Positions 1 through 7,345 of a stretch of 10,781 nucleotides of DNA are shown piece after piece. Origin of the DNA: Alphaproteobacteria bacterium UBA998. Lineage in GTDB: Bacteria > Pseudomonadota > Alphaproteobacteria > Rickettsiales > UBA998. The position numbers and the translations under genes are program-made. The stretch is from contig DBAY01000074.1 in the NCBI GenBank assembly GCA_002291925.1, positions 1-10,781 on the forward strand. The letters are read 5' to 3'. Numbering within the stretch: the stretch's first letter is position 1; each line of letters opens with the position of its first letter. Under the pieces are notes generated by a model. It was given only the letters and a program-made list of their open reading frames with translations. It made no database searches and was not told the origin of the DNA.

Positions 1-1
1 C

Positions 2-73
2 CACCCCCGCCTCCGCCCCCATTACCTGATAGAAGTGCCGGATGACCAAAACATCATGATTATTGGTAACTGA
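2..73 (+). CDS. 3' end of an unidentified gene, probably a Tad pilus (TadE/TadG-like) gene
   Basis: An open frame enters from the left edge and ends with TGA at 71-73, one base before the ATG of the next gene (TGA-G-ATG). The visible tail is 23 residues and ends in EVPDDQNIMIIGN. Such tight spacing is typical of co-translated operon genes. Because the next gene is TadG-like, this is most likely the end of another Tad pilus minor component, but too little is visible to identify it. The frame could be fortuitous; the stop/start spacing is the main argument that it is real. Confidence 0.45.
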   Translation, partial: HPRLRPHYLIEVPDDQNIMIIGN

Positions 74-74
74 G

Positions 75-1499
75 ATGCGTCTGAAACCTTTACAATACTT
101 GAAGGATGACTGCTCTGGCGCCGTGATGGTGTATATAGGCGTCACGATTTTCCTGTTGTTGACTTTTATTGGTGTAAGCATTGATGCCGGAAGAGCGTTT
201 ATGGCGCGCTCAAAAGCCATGGCCGCACTCGACGCAGCGGTGCTTGCGGCCGCCGGGGAAATCAGTCAGCTGACGATCGGTTCCACCCCGGAAGAGACAC
301 TCGCCGCTCTCAACGCCAAGGCCAATGAGTATTTCACCACCAATTTTCCCGCCGGGTATCTCGGCGTCAATTACCTTGGAACCAATCCTGTCACGATAAC
401 TTATGACCAACGGGACCAACGCGTCTCCGGCACATCCAACATAACCATCCCGATGGTCTTTGGAGCATTTCACCACACCAGCACCCTGAGAAGCGGAGGT
501 TTTAGCCAGGTTCAACGGCAAGGCACCACGCTGAATGTCGAAATTGCCTTGGTTCTCGATATTACTGCCTCGATGTGTAATCTGCAGAACATCCCCGGTG
601 CCAACGCCCCGGCAGGTTGCAGTACGGGAACGGTAACAGAACGTAATAGTTTTGCACGTCAATGTACGGAACGCGCGTTAACCCGCATGAGCAGCTTACG
701 CAGCTCTCTTACGATCTTTCATGAAAAAATAAGGGATGCGGTAGAAAGTGCCCGGCGTGTGGGTCCGGTGGGCTCCATCTATATTGGTGCCGTTTTTTTT
801 GACAGCTATTTCAAACGCGAGCGCGGCACACCGCAGATTCAGAATGTTCTTCGCGAAAACCCGCTACGCTCTACAAATACCACCACCAACCCGTGGGCGG
901 GTGCAAATCTTCGCTATTTTGATTCCGCACTGCCAGCCAGTGTCGGGTTGCGACCCTACAATACTTCCCGCGACGTAATCCTGAGCCGCATCGCTCCCAG
1001 GACAGGTTCTCCCGTGGCATTCATGCAATGCACGGGGGAAACACAAACGCAGGTAGGAACTTTTGGAGCCTTCCAGCTTCTTGACCCGGCCATGGCGTCC
1101 TACTTCAATCATGTTCGCGCCCCTGGCGATGCCCGTCCGAGCATCCCCGCTGCATTTGGAGCACAGGATAATATTAAAGTGGTTGTCCTGATGACAGACG
1201 GCAACAACACGCGCAACGTGGTGACGCGGGTTGGCGGGGTACCGGTGCTCAACACGCCCGAAGACACCCTCGCAAACACGCGGCAGGCACAATATTGTGA
1301 AACGCTCAAGCAGAATGCAGGGGTAGTGATCTACTCCATCGTCTTTGGCAATCCACCCAACGCCATTAAGGATGTGTTCCGCACCTGCGCATCAAACGGT
1401 GGCGACGGTTACTATTTTGAGCCCAATAATGGCGATGAGCTGGAATCGGCATTTGCCAATATCGCGGATTCCATCATCGATTTGCGCATCCGTGAATAA
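75..1499 (+). CDS. TadG-like Flp pilus assembly protein with vWA domain
   Basis: Predicted 474-residue membrane-anchored protein of the Tad (tight adherence) pilus system. Residues about 16-38 form one hydrophobic segment, preceded by a short positively charged N-terminus and followed by the DAGRAFMARSKAMAALDAA stretch, which is characteristic of TadE/TadG pseudopilin-like N-termini. From about residue 155 to the end there is a von Willebrand A fold: a MIDAS-like DITAS at 162-166 (DxTxS rather than the classic DxSxS), a second metal-site segment VVVLMTDGNN near 369-378, and a C-terminal block with IYSIVFG, FRTCAS, YYFEP and a final AFANIAD helix, typical of TadG. Six or so cysteines in the large exported part could form disulfides. 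I chose ATG 75 because it follows the preceding stop by one base; an in-frame TTG lies at 63. TadG is thought to act in the envelope at a late step of pilus assembly. Base composition is less GC-rich than the motA/motB genes that follow. Confidence 0.85.
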   Translation: MRLKPLQYLKDDCSGAVMVYIGVTIFLLLTFIGVSIDAGRAFMARSKAMAALDAAVLAAAGEISQLTIGSTPEETLAALNAKANEYFTTNFPAGYLGVNYLGTNPVTITYDQRDQRVSGTSNITIPMVFGAFHHTSTLRSGGFSQVQRQGTTLNVEIALVLDITASMCNLQNIPGANAPAGCSTGTVTERNSFARQCTERALTRMSSLRSSLTIFHEKIRDAVESARRVGPVGSIYIGAVFFDSYFKRERGTPQIQNVLRENPLRSTNTTTNPWAGANLRYFDSALPASVGLRPYNTSRDVILSRIAPRTGSPVAFMQCTGETQTQVGTFGAFQLLDPAMASYFNHVRAPGDARPSIPAAFGAQDNIKVVVLMTDGNNTRNVVTRVGGVPVLNTPEDTLANTRQAQYCETLKQNAGVVIYSIVFGNPPNAIKDVFRTCASNGGDGYYFEPNNGDELESAFANIADSIIDLRIRE

Positions 1500-1519
1500 C
1501 GGCAGGCCTGTCCAGACCA

Positions 1520-1559
1520 TAAGCGTGCATTTCGTTAAGCCTTTTTCAACGCTTAGGCT
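1520..1559 (+). terminator. possible hairpin(s) after the Tad gene
   Basis: In the 121-base gap between the Tad gene and motA, TAAGCGT (1520-1526) pairs perfectly with ACGCTTA (1549-1555) across a 22-base loop. An alternative pairing joins AGCCT (1538-1542) to AGGCT (1555-1559). The two stems share position 1555, so they exclude each other. A T-run (1542-1546) lies in the loop rather than after the stem, so this is not a classic Rho-independent terminator. No clear motA promoter was found in the gap. Confidence 0.25.
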
Positions 1560-1620
1560 GTATCACTGAATTCGGCGCTCTGTATTCGCGTCAGAAATTC
1601 TTGTGCTTGGTTGATTGCCC

Positions 1621-2472
1621 ATGAAATTTTTGATCGGTTTTTTCTTCACAATCGGCATGGTGTTGGGGGGCTACATCCTCCACCACGGTAAGATGGAAGT
1701 GCTGTGGCAGCCAACCGAATTCATGATCATCGGCGGCGCCGCCATTGGCTCCTTCATCATCGGCAGCCCCGGCTATCTCATCAAGGCCGTGCTGAAGAAC
1801 ATGAAGCGTCTGATGAAAGGCTCGCCTTACGGCAAGAAGGATTACATCGAGCTGCTCACCCTGCTTTACGAAACCTTCAAGCTGATGCGCTCCAAAGGCA
1901 TGCTGGAGATCGAATCGCACATCGAGAATCCCTCTTCCAGCTCGCTTTTCTCGAAATACCCGAACTTCTTGAAGAATCATTACGCCACCAACTTCTTCTG
2001 CGACCATCTGCGCATCATGACCATGGGCGTGGAGAATTACTATACACTGGAAGAGCTGATGGACCGCGAACTGGAAGTGCACCACAAGAAGGCGCACCAT
2101 GTCTCGCACACCATCATCAATTTCGCGGACGCCATGCCGGCGCTGGGTATTGTCGCGGCGGTACTGGGCGTCATCGTGACCATGGGCTCCATCACCGAGC
2201 CGCCGGAAATCCTCGGCAAACTGATCGGCGCGGCGCTGGTGGGCACCTTCCTCGGCGTATTGATGTCCTACGCGTTCTTCGCGCCGATGGGCCGCCATAT
2301 CGGTGAGCACATGGAGGACGAGGTGCGCTACATGGACACTATCAAGGTCGCCCTGCTTGCCCATGTGAAAGGCAACGCGCCCGCGGTGAGCGTGGAATTC
2401 GCCCGCACCTCCATCGACCTGCAGACGAAGCCGGACTTCGCCGAGGTCGAGAACGCCTGCAGCACTATCTAG
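1621..2472 (+). CDS. motA: flagellar motor stator protein MotA
   Basis: Predicted 283-residue inner-membrane protein that, with MotB, forms the ion-conducting stator driving flagellar rotation. Four hydrophobic segments lie at about 2-20, 33-50, 172-190 and 200-222, with a large cytoplasmic loop (about 55-165) between the second and third. Hallmark positions of E. coli MotA fall at the same numbers here: Arg90 and Glu98 in the loop (contacts with FliG), Pro173 in the MPALGIVAAVLGVI motif and Pro222 after the fourth segment. The LHHG and EFMIIGGAAIG motifs near the N-terminus are also family-typical. ATG 1621 gives a start like other MotA proteins; an in-frame TTG at 1615 would add two residues. 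No strong ribosome-binding site is seen. motB begins 9 bases downstream, so the two form a transcription unit. Whether protons or sodium drive the motor cannot be read here. Confidence 0.96.
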   Translation: MKFLIGFFFTIGMVLGGYILHHGKMEVLWQPTEFMIIGGAAIGSFIIGSPGYLIKAVLKNMKRLMKGSPYGKKDYIELLTLLYETFKLMRSKGMLEIESHIENPSSSSLFSKYPNFLKNHYATNFFCDHLRIMTMGVENYYTLEELMDRELEVHHKKAHHVSHTIINFADAMPALGIVAAVLGVIVTMGSITEPPEILGKLIGAALVGTFLGVLMSYAFFAPMGRHIGEHMEDEVRYMDTIKVALLAHVKGNAPAVSVEFARTSIDLQTKPDFAEVENACSTI

Positions 2473-2481
2473 GGCGTATCC

Positions 2482-3555
2482 GTGGCCGAGCTGGAACAGA
2501 CCATCATCATCAAGCGCATCAAGAAAGGGGGCGACGGCCACCACGGCGGCGCCTGGAAGGTGGCTTATGCTGACTTTGTGACGGCCATGATGGCGTTCTT
2601 TTTGCTGCTTTGGCTGCTGTCTGCTACCTCGAAGGAAACCAAGGAAGGTATCGCCGATTACTTTACCCCCACCATTGGCCTGAAGGATGCGATGGGCATC
2701 GGCTTTGAGGGTGGCGAAAAGCCGACGGAAGAAGGGAAGGACAAGGATAACGAAACGCCGCTTGGCATCATTGCGGGCAGTCCGAAGCAAGGCCCGGTAC
2801 CGGAGAATCCCAAGGAAACCCTGATGGAGTCGGACGCCGAGGGCAAGCTGTTCGAGAAGGCCGAAGAAGCCATCAAAAAAGCCTTCGAGGAAGACCCCAC
2901 CCTGCGCGAGCTGCGCGACAACATCATCGTGGAGCAAACGCCCGAGGGCCTGAAAATCGATATCGTGGATGATGGCCGCAAGGAAATGTTTCAGCCCGGC
3001 ACGGCGGTGCTGAACGAGTACGGGCAGCGCATCCTGCGCTCGCTGAACAAGGTGATCGAGCAGATGCCGAACTACATCTCCATCACCGGTCACACGGACG
3101 CCGTGCCCTTCGCCCGCGCCGACGGGTACAGCAACTGGGAACTCTCCAGCGACCGCGCACTGGCCGCCCGTCGTTATTTGCTGAGCCAAGGCATGAACAA
3201 GGAGCGCACCAGCAAGGTGGTCGGGCGCGCCGAGCAGGAATTGCTGACCCCGGAAGACCCTACCTCTCCGCGCAACCGCCGCATCACCATCATCCTGCTG
3301 CGTGGCTCGCATCTGGCCATGCCGATGGATCTGCAGCCTGCACCGCGTTCGCTGCTCTCCGTGCCGGGCATGGGGCCAGACGGCAAGCCAAAGTCCGTGC
3401 CCCTGCCAGAGCGTAGCGTTCCGGCGACGGCCGTGCCCAAGCCCGCACCAGCCCAAACTCCGGTTTCCAGCGCGGATGAATTACCCATCGACGCCCTAAC
3501 GCCCGCACCCACCGGCAGGGCGCCTGTATCGGCCGCAGCGACGCCAAAACCGTAA
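2482..3555 (+). CDS. motB: flagellar motor protein MotB
   Basis: Predicted 357-residue stator subunit that anchors the MotA/MotB channel to peptidoglycan. The N-terminus carries KKGG and GGAWKVAYADFVTAMMAFF, with the ion-binding aspartate at residue 31 inside the single transmembrane helix (about 27-47). A charged linker follows. The OmpA-like peptidoglycan-binding domain spans about 150-275 and shows MFQPGTAVL, SITGHTDAVPF, WELSSDRA and SPRNRRI. The last 80 or so residues are a Pro/Ala-rich tail without recognisable domain. The start is GTG 2482, preceded by AGGG (2471-2474) that overlaps the motA stop, which suggests translational coupling. The gene ends one base before the stop of the convergent M20 peptidase gene. 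Confidence 0.96.
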   Translation: MAELEQTIIIKRIKKGGDGHHGGAWKVAYADFVTAMMAFFLLLWLLSATSKETKEGIADYFTPTIGLKDAMGIGFEGGEKPTEEGKDKDNETPLGIIAGSPKQGPVPENPKETLMESDAEGKLFEKAEEAIKKAFEEDPTLRELRDNIIVEQTPEGLKIDIVDDGRKEMFQPGTAVLNEYGQRILRSLNKVIEQMPNYISITGHTDAVPFARADGYSNWELSSDRALAARRYLLSQGMNKERTSKVVGRAEQELLTPEDPTSPRNRRITIILLRGSHLAMPMDLQPAPRSLLSVPGMGPDGKPKSVPLPERSVPATAVPKPAPAQTPVSSADELPIDALTPAPTGRAPVSAAATPKP

Positions 3556-3556
3556 T

Positions 3557-4783
3557 TCAGGCCAAGCTTACCTCGCCTGACGCCAGCCGCAACAGCAGCA
3601 GGGCGGAGAGTTGGGCGCGCTCCACCAGGCTATCCAGCAGCACAAACTCCTGCGCGCTGTGGATGTTGCCGCCGCGCACACCGATCGTATCGATATTGGG
3701 CAGACCGTGGGCGGCGAGGTTGTTGCCATCGCAGCAACCGCCGGTGGCCTGCCACTGCACGGGCTGGCCGAGCATTTTACCGCACTCCTCGATGAGCACT
3801 TGCAGGCGTTTCCACTCCGGCGTCATCGTTTTGGGCGGACGTCCAAAGCCGCCATGCAGTTCCACCACATAGCCTTCGCGCTGGTTGAAGACGGCGACCA
3901 GCTTCGCCAGTTCATCCTCCACGAAAGCCTGCTCCTCCGGCGCGGCGACGCGGACGTTGAAGCGCAGCACGGCACGATCTGGCACCACGTTGAGCGGCCC
4001 GCCGCCATCCAGCCGCGAGGGGTTGACGGTGATGCCCGGCATCGCCCCGGTCAGGCGGCTCACCAAGACGGCCAGTTCCGCCGCCGCGACCACGGCGTTG
4101 CGGCCCATCGCATGCTCACGGCCCGCATGGGCGGCGCGCCCTTTCACGACTACGTGGAAATTGCCGCTGCCCTTGCGCTCACCCGCCAGCGTGCCATCGG
4201 CCAGTGCCGGTTCATAGACAAGGCCCAGCTGATTCCGCTTCGCCGCCTCGGCCAAAAGTGGCGCGGAGCCGGGGGAGCCAATCTCCTCATCAGGATTGAG
4301 CAGCACCTCCCAGCCGACTTTATCTTTCCACGGCGAGGATTCGAGGGCCTCCAGCGCCTTCAGCATCACGACGAGGCCGCCTTTCAGATCCGCAGCACCG
4401 GGTCCATTCAGCGTGCGCCCATCCAGAAACACCGGCTTCTGAAATGGATGGTCGGCGGCAAACACCGTGTCGTAATGCCCGCCGAGGAAGATTTGCAGCG
4501 GCGCGTCGGGCCGTTTTCGCAAACGCAGCGCCTGCCCCAGCGGCACGTCCTTCACCTCGCCCTGCGCATCCACTGTTTTCAGCGGCGCAAGGTCGATCCG
4601 CTCGGTGGTATCGGCGTGCAGCCAGAGAAAATTATCCTCCAGCGCCTGCCGCATCCGCGCCAGCCCTTCCAGATGGTAACTGCCCGAATTGATGCCCGAC
4701 CACGTATGGGTCAGGTGAATCAAATGCTGCTCCTGCGCCGCAATGGCTTCAAGGTAGGGCTGGTAGGTAGCGGAGGCGTTCAT
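3557..4783 (-). CDS. M20 family zinc metallopeptidase/deacylase (carboxypeptidase G2-like)
   Basis: Predicted 408-residue cytoplasmic hydrolase of the M20 family, which removes N-acyl groups or C-terminal residues from amino-acid derivatives with two zinc ions. Expected metal ligands and catalytic residues are visible: GGHYDTV (His103, Asp105 as the usual catalytic partner), Asp132 in AADLKGG as bridging ligand, Glu166-Glu167 in DEEIGS (general base and ligand), Glu191 in YEPA, and His375 in NIHSAQEF. A dimerisation domain (about 205-310) with GRAAHAG and LNVVPD interrupts the catalytic domain. I chose ATG 4783, four bases after AGGGA (4788-4792). A longer in-frame start at 4930 would add 49 residues translated from the GC-rich repeat and is unlikely. 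It lies 171 bases after the aminotransferase gene on the same strand. Neighbourhood suggests an acyl-amino-acid substrate in arginine/ornithine metabolism; specificity is inference. Confidence 0.87.
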   Translation of the reverse strand: MNASATYQPYLEAIAAQEQHLIHLTHTWSGINSGSYHLEGLARMRQALEDNFLWLHADTTERIDLAPLKTVDAQGEVKDVPLGQALRLRKRPDAPLQIFLGGHYDTVFAADHPFQKPVFLDGRTLNGPGAADLKGGLVVMLKALEALESSPWKDKVGWEVLLNPDEEIGSPGSAPLLAEAAKRNQLGLVYEPALADGTLAGERKGSGNFHVVVKGRAAHAGREHAMGRNAVVAAAELAVLVSRLTGAMPGITVNPSRLDGGGPLNVVPDRAVLRFNVRVAAPEEQAFVEDELAKLVAVFNQREGYVVELHGGFGRPPKTMTPEWKRLQVLIEECGKMLGQPVQWQATGGCCDGNNLAAHGLPNIDTIGVRGGNIHSAQEFVLLDSLVERAQLSALLLLRLASGEVSLA

Positions 4784-4810
4784 AGTGTCCCTACTTGCGA
4801 AAACGACGCG

Positions 4811-4926
4811 CCCAGCACCCCCCCCCTCCCCAGTAGGGGGAGGGCTGGGGTGGGGGCGTGAGGGTACGACTGACTCCGCTTCCGCCCCCCTCCCATCCTC
4901 CCCCCTACAGGGGAAGGGGTTTTGGG
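4811..4926. repeat. GC-rich two-armed inverted repeat (REP/BIME-like element)
   Basis: Two arms lie head to head: 4811-4857 and 4884-4926. The reverse complement of the left arm (beginning CGCCCCCACCCCAGCCCT) aligns closely with the right arm (beginning CGCCCCCCTCCCATCCT). Each arm has its own small palindrome, CTCCCC-AGTA-GGGGGAG on the left and CCCCCTACAGGGG on the right. The arms are separated by about 25 bases. This resembles the palindromic intergenic repeats dispersed in many proteobacterial genomes. It fills most of the gap between the aminotransferase and peptidase genes. Its folded RNA could limit transcription or protect the upstream message, but that is inference. Confidence 0.75.
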
Positions 4927-4954
4927 ACACGCTTTGGAGGAAACGGCCCTCACC

Positions 4955-6220
4955 TTATTGGGCCTTCGCATAGGCTAGCGCCGCTTCCAGCCGCTCAAGG
5001 CCAAGGGCAAGTTCATCCGACGTAATCGTCAGCGGCGGCAGGAAGCGCAGCACGTCGGGGCCGGCTACCAGCACCAGTACGCCGAACCGGCGGGCAAAAT
5101 CCGCGAGGTCGTTGGACTTGCCTTTCCATGCCTCCCCTAACTCCGCGCCCACCATCAGGCCGCGGCCGCGCACCTCGCGGAACAGGCCAAGGCGCCTATT
5201 GATGTCCGCCAGCGCGGCGAACAGCTGCTGCGAGCTTGCCATCACGTGGGCCATCAGCTGCGGCGTGTTGATCTTGGTCAGCGCGGCCAGCGCCACGGCG
5301 CACATGACGGGGTTGCCACCGAAGGTGGAGCCGTGCGAGCCGAAGCCCAGCGTATTCTCCGCCTTGCTCCCCACCACCATGGCGCCGATGGGCAGGCCGC
5401 CGCCGAGCGCCTTGGCGATGGGCATAACATCCGGCTCTACCTCGTCCTCAAAATGGGCGAACAGATGACCGGTGCGGCCCATGCCGGACTGAATCTCGTC
5501 GGCCACGAACAGCACGTTCTTCTCGTCGCAAAGCTGGCGCACCGCTTTCAGAAAGCCCGGCGCGGCGGGGATGATGCCCCCCTCCCCCTGCACGGTTTCC
5601 AGCAGGATGGCGCAGGTTTTCTCGGTCACCAGCGGGCGCAGTGCGTCGATATCGTTGAATTTCGGGCAGTAGACAAAGCCTCCCGGTAGCGGCTCGAAGC
5701 CCTGCTGGTATTTCGGCTGCGCGGTCGCCGTCACCGCCGCGAGCGTGCGGCCATGGAAGGATCCCGCAAAGGTGATGATCTCGCGATGATCCGGCCCGCG
5801 CCCCTGATCCGCCGCCCATTTGCGCACCAGCTTGATGACGGCTTCGGTGGCTTCCGTGCCGGAATTGCAGAAATAGACGCGCTTGGCCCACGGCACCACA
5901 CGCACCAGTTCCTCAGCCAGCGTGATGGCGGGCTCGGTGAAGAACACGTTGCTGGTATGCCAGAGCTTGCGCGATTGCTTGTCCAGCGCCGCCAGCAGGT
6001 CCGGGTCCTGATGGCCGAGGCCGTTCACCGCGATGCCGGAGCCGAGATCGACATAATCATTGCCATCCAGGTCCCACAACATGGCGCCCTTGCCGTGATC
6101 GAGGATCATCTCGCGCGGACGGTAATTGGGAACGAAATACTCTCTTCCCTTTTGAATCAATTGCTTGGAAGGGTCGCCCTCGGGGGTGGTGATGGGGGTC
6201 TCAAGATTGCGGCGGAGCAT
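4955..6220 (-). CDS. class III aminotransferase, succinylornithine/acetylornithine transaminase (AstC/ArgD type)
   Basis: Predicted 421-residue PLP enzyme that transfers the terminal amino group of N-acyl-ornithine to 2-oxoglutarate. Family landmarks in order: VPNYRP (30-35), GIAVNGLGH (62-70), WHTSNVF (87-93), phosphate-binding NSGTEA (119-124), SFHGRT (154-159), ETVQGEGG (208-215), Asp241 in VADEIQSGMGRTG (pyridine contact), Lys270 in AKALGGG (PLP Schiff base), and HGSTFGGNP (296-304). The ending AGPDVLRFLPPL (386-397) resembles the AstC/ArgD group of gammaproteobacteria more than the usual alphaproteobacterial biosynthetic ArgD, so a catabolic role in the arginine succinyltransferase pathway is possible. 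A ribosome-binding site GAGGA (complement of 6230-6234) lies 9 bases before ATG 6220. It reads divergently from the Ppx/GppA gene and is followed by the M20 peptidase. ArgD and AstC functions overlap in known enzymes, so I leave the symbol open. Confidence 0.9.
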   Translation of the reverse strand: MLRRNLETPITTPEGDPSKQLIQKGREYFVPNYRPREMILDHGKGAMLWDLDGNDYVDLGSGIAVNGLGHQDPDLLAALDKQSRKLWHTSNVFFTEPAITLAEELVRVVPWAKRVYFCNSGTEATEAVIKLVRKWAADQGRGPDHREIITFAGSFHGRTLAAVTATAQPKYQQGFEPLPGGFVYCPKFNDIDALRPLVTEKTCAILLETVQGEGGIIPAAPGFLKAVRQLCDEKNVLFVADEIQSGMGRTGHLFAHFEDEVEPDVMPIAKALGGGLPIGAMVVGSKAENTLGFGSHGSTFGGNPVMCAVALAALTKINTPQLMAHVMASSQQLFAALADINRRLGLFREVRGRGLMVGAELGEAWKGKSNDLADFARRFGVLVLVAGPDVLRFLPPLTITSDELALGLERLEAALAYAKAQ

Positions 6221-6307
6221 GAATGGCAGTCCTCATATTTTTTGCTGATATATCGCCGGGGATGATATACGTACATCATTATAATCAAATAAACCCATTT
6301 GGACTAC
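6221..6307. promoter_or_regulatory. divergent AT-rich control region with imperfect palindrome
   Basis: This gap separates the two divergent transcription units and is strikingly AT-rich beside its neighbours. It holds an 18-base imperfect palindrome at 6262-6279 (ATGATATACGTACATCAT, 16 of 18 positions symmetric) centred on TACGTA. Immediately beside it is TATAAT at 6280-6285 on the plus strand; because of the local symmetry the minus strand also reads TATAAT at 6278-6283. No good -35 box stands 16-18 bases away in either direction. The palindrome could be an operator shared by both promoters; this is inference from layout. Confidence 0.45.
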
Positions 6308-7345
6308 ATGGCAGACCCTGCCGATGACGAAATCTATGCCGCGCTGGACCTTGGAACGAACAACTGCCGCCTGCTGATCGCCCACCCGGCCTTCCGCACC
6401 ACCCGTAACGGGCGGGCACTCCGGGCCATCGACAGCTTCTCCCGCATCGTCCGCCTGGGCGAAGGAGTCAGCGGCACCGGCACACTCTCCGAGGACGCCA
6501 TGATGCGCACGCTCGCCGCGCTGGCCACCTGCCAGCGCAAGCTGGAGCGGCACGCCCTCGCCCGTTTCCGCTTTGTCGCCACCGAAGCCTGCCGCCGCGC
6601 CAGCAATGCCGAGGCTTTCGTCGCCCGCGTGAAAGAGGAAACCGGCCTGAAGCTGGAAATCATCACCAGCGAAGAAGAAGCGCGGCTCGCCCTGCTCGGC
6701 TGCTGCTCGCTGCTGCGCCCCGGCGTGCAGCGGGCGCTCGCCTTCGATATCGGCGGCGGTTCCACGGAAATCATGTGGGTGGCCACGCCCGAGGCCTATC
6801 ACGCGCAGGAGCCCGCGCAATTCCCCTTCACCCCGGAGCTGATGGGCTGGATGTCCATGCCCTACGGCGTGATGAACCTCTCCGAGCAATTCGGCCATAA
6901 TGATTACGCGTCCGTCTATTTCGAGGACATCGTCGAGAAGGTGATGAACAAGCTCGCAGCGTTTGCGAAGAAACACGACATCGCCAATCACTTAAGCGAT
7001 GTGCCGACGCAGCTGCTCTTCACCTCCGGCACGGTGACCACGCTGGCGGCGGTGCATCTGAACCTGCCGCGCTATGACCGCTCGCGGGTGGACGGCATCG
7101 CCCTGCCCGCCGAGAAACTGCGCGGCAGCATCGCGCGGCTGCTCGCCATGCGGCCCTCGGAGCGCTTCAACCATCCCTGCATCGGGCCGGACCGCAGCGA
7201 TTACATCATCGCCGGCTGCGCCATTCTCGAAGCGCTGCTGCGTACCTTCCCCTTCCCGCAGGTGACGATTGCCGATCGCGGCGTGCGCGAGGGCATCATC
7301 ATCTCACTCATGCTGAACGCGCAGGCGGAGCTGGCCCATGCCTAA
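6308..7345 (+). CDS. Ppx/GppA family phosphatase (exopolyphosphatase / pppGpp phosphohydrolase)
   Basis: Predicted 345-residue cytoplasmic enzyme of the sugar-kinase/actin-like (ASKHA) fold that cleaves terminal phosphate from polyphosphate or pppGpp. Seen in order: first phosphate loop ALDLGTNNCRLLIA (12-25), RLGEGV (49-54), ATEACRRA (91-98), SEEEAR (121-126) with the expected catalytic glutamate, second phosphate loop AFDIGGGSTEI (145-155), adenosine-type motif FTSGTVTTLAA (238-248), and the closing DYIIAGCAILEAL and IADRGVREG blocks. It stops after the two actin-like domains and lacks the C-terminal HD-like domain of the longer E. coli Ppx, as is common in alphaproteobacteria. ATG 6308 is preferred; an in-frame TTG at 6299 would add three residues. 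It overlaps rlmE by 8 bases, indicating translational coupling. Ppx and GppA activities cannot be told apart from sequence alone. Confidence 0.92.
   Translation: MADPADDEIYAALDLGTNNCRLLIAHPAFRTTRNGRALRAIDSFSRIVRLGEGVSGTGTLSEDAMMRTLAALATCQRKLERHALARFRFVATEACRRASNAEAFVARVKEETGLKLEIITSEEEARLALLGCCSLLRPGVQRALAFDIGGGSTEIMWVATPEAYHAQEPAQFPFTPELMGWMSMPYGVMNLSEQFGHNDYASVYFEDIVEKVMNKLAAFAKKHDIANHLSDVPTQLLFTSGTVTTLAAVHLNLPRYDRSRVDGIALPAEKLRGSIARLLAMRPSERFNHPCIGPDRSDYIIAGCAILEALLRTFPFPQVTIADRGVREGIIISLMLNAQAELAHA

Noticed and set aside
1591..3456. 621-codon open frame on the minus strand across motA and motB
   Set aside because: It is the antisense of two well-supported genes. Its translation is His/Gln/Arg-rich low-complexity sequence with no domain, the usual artefact of GC-rich codon usage.
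3611..4861. 416-codon plus-strand frame opposite the M20 peptidase
   Set aside because: It is antisense to a gene with all metal-ligand motifs. The product has no recognisable domain and is rich in His, Gln and Arg.
4811..4926. CRISPR or tandem repeat array
   Set aside because: There are only two arms, in inverted orientation, without regular spacers.
4783..4930. Longer start for the M20 peptidase at 4930
   Set aside because: The added 49 residues are translated repeat sequence. The ATG at 4783 has a nearby AGGGA and matches the usual length of the family.
6233..6991. 252-codon minus-strand frame opposite the Ppx/GppA gene
   Set aside because: It overlaps conserved phosphate-binding motifs on the other strand and crosses the divergent promoter region. 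No domain is seen.
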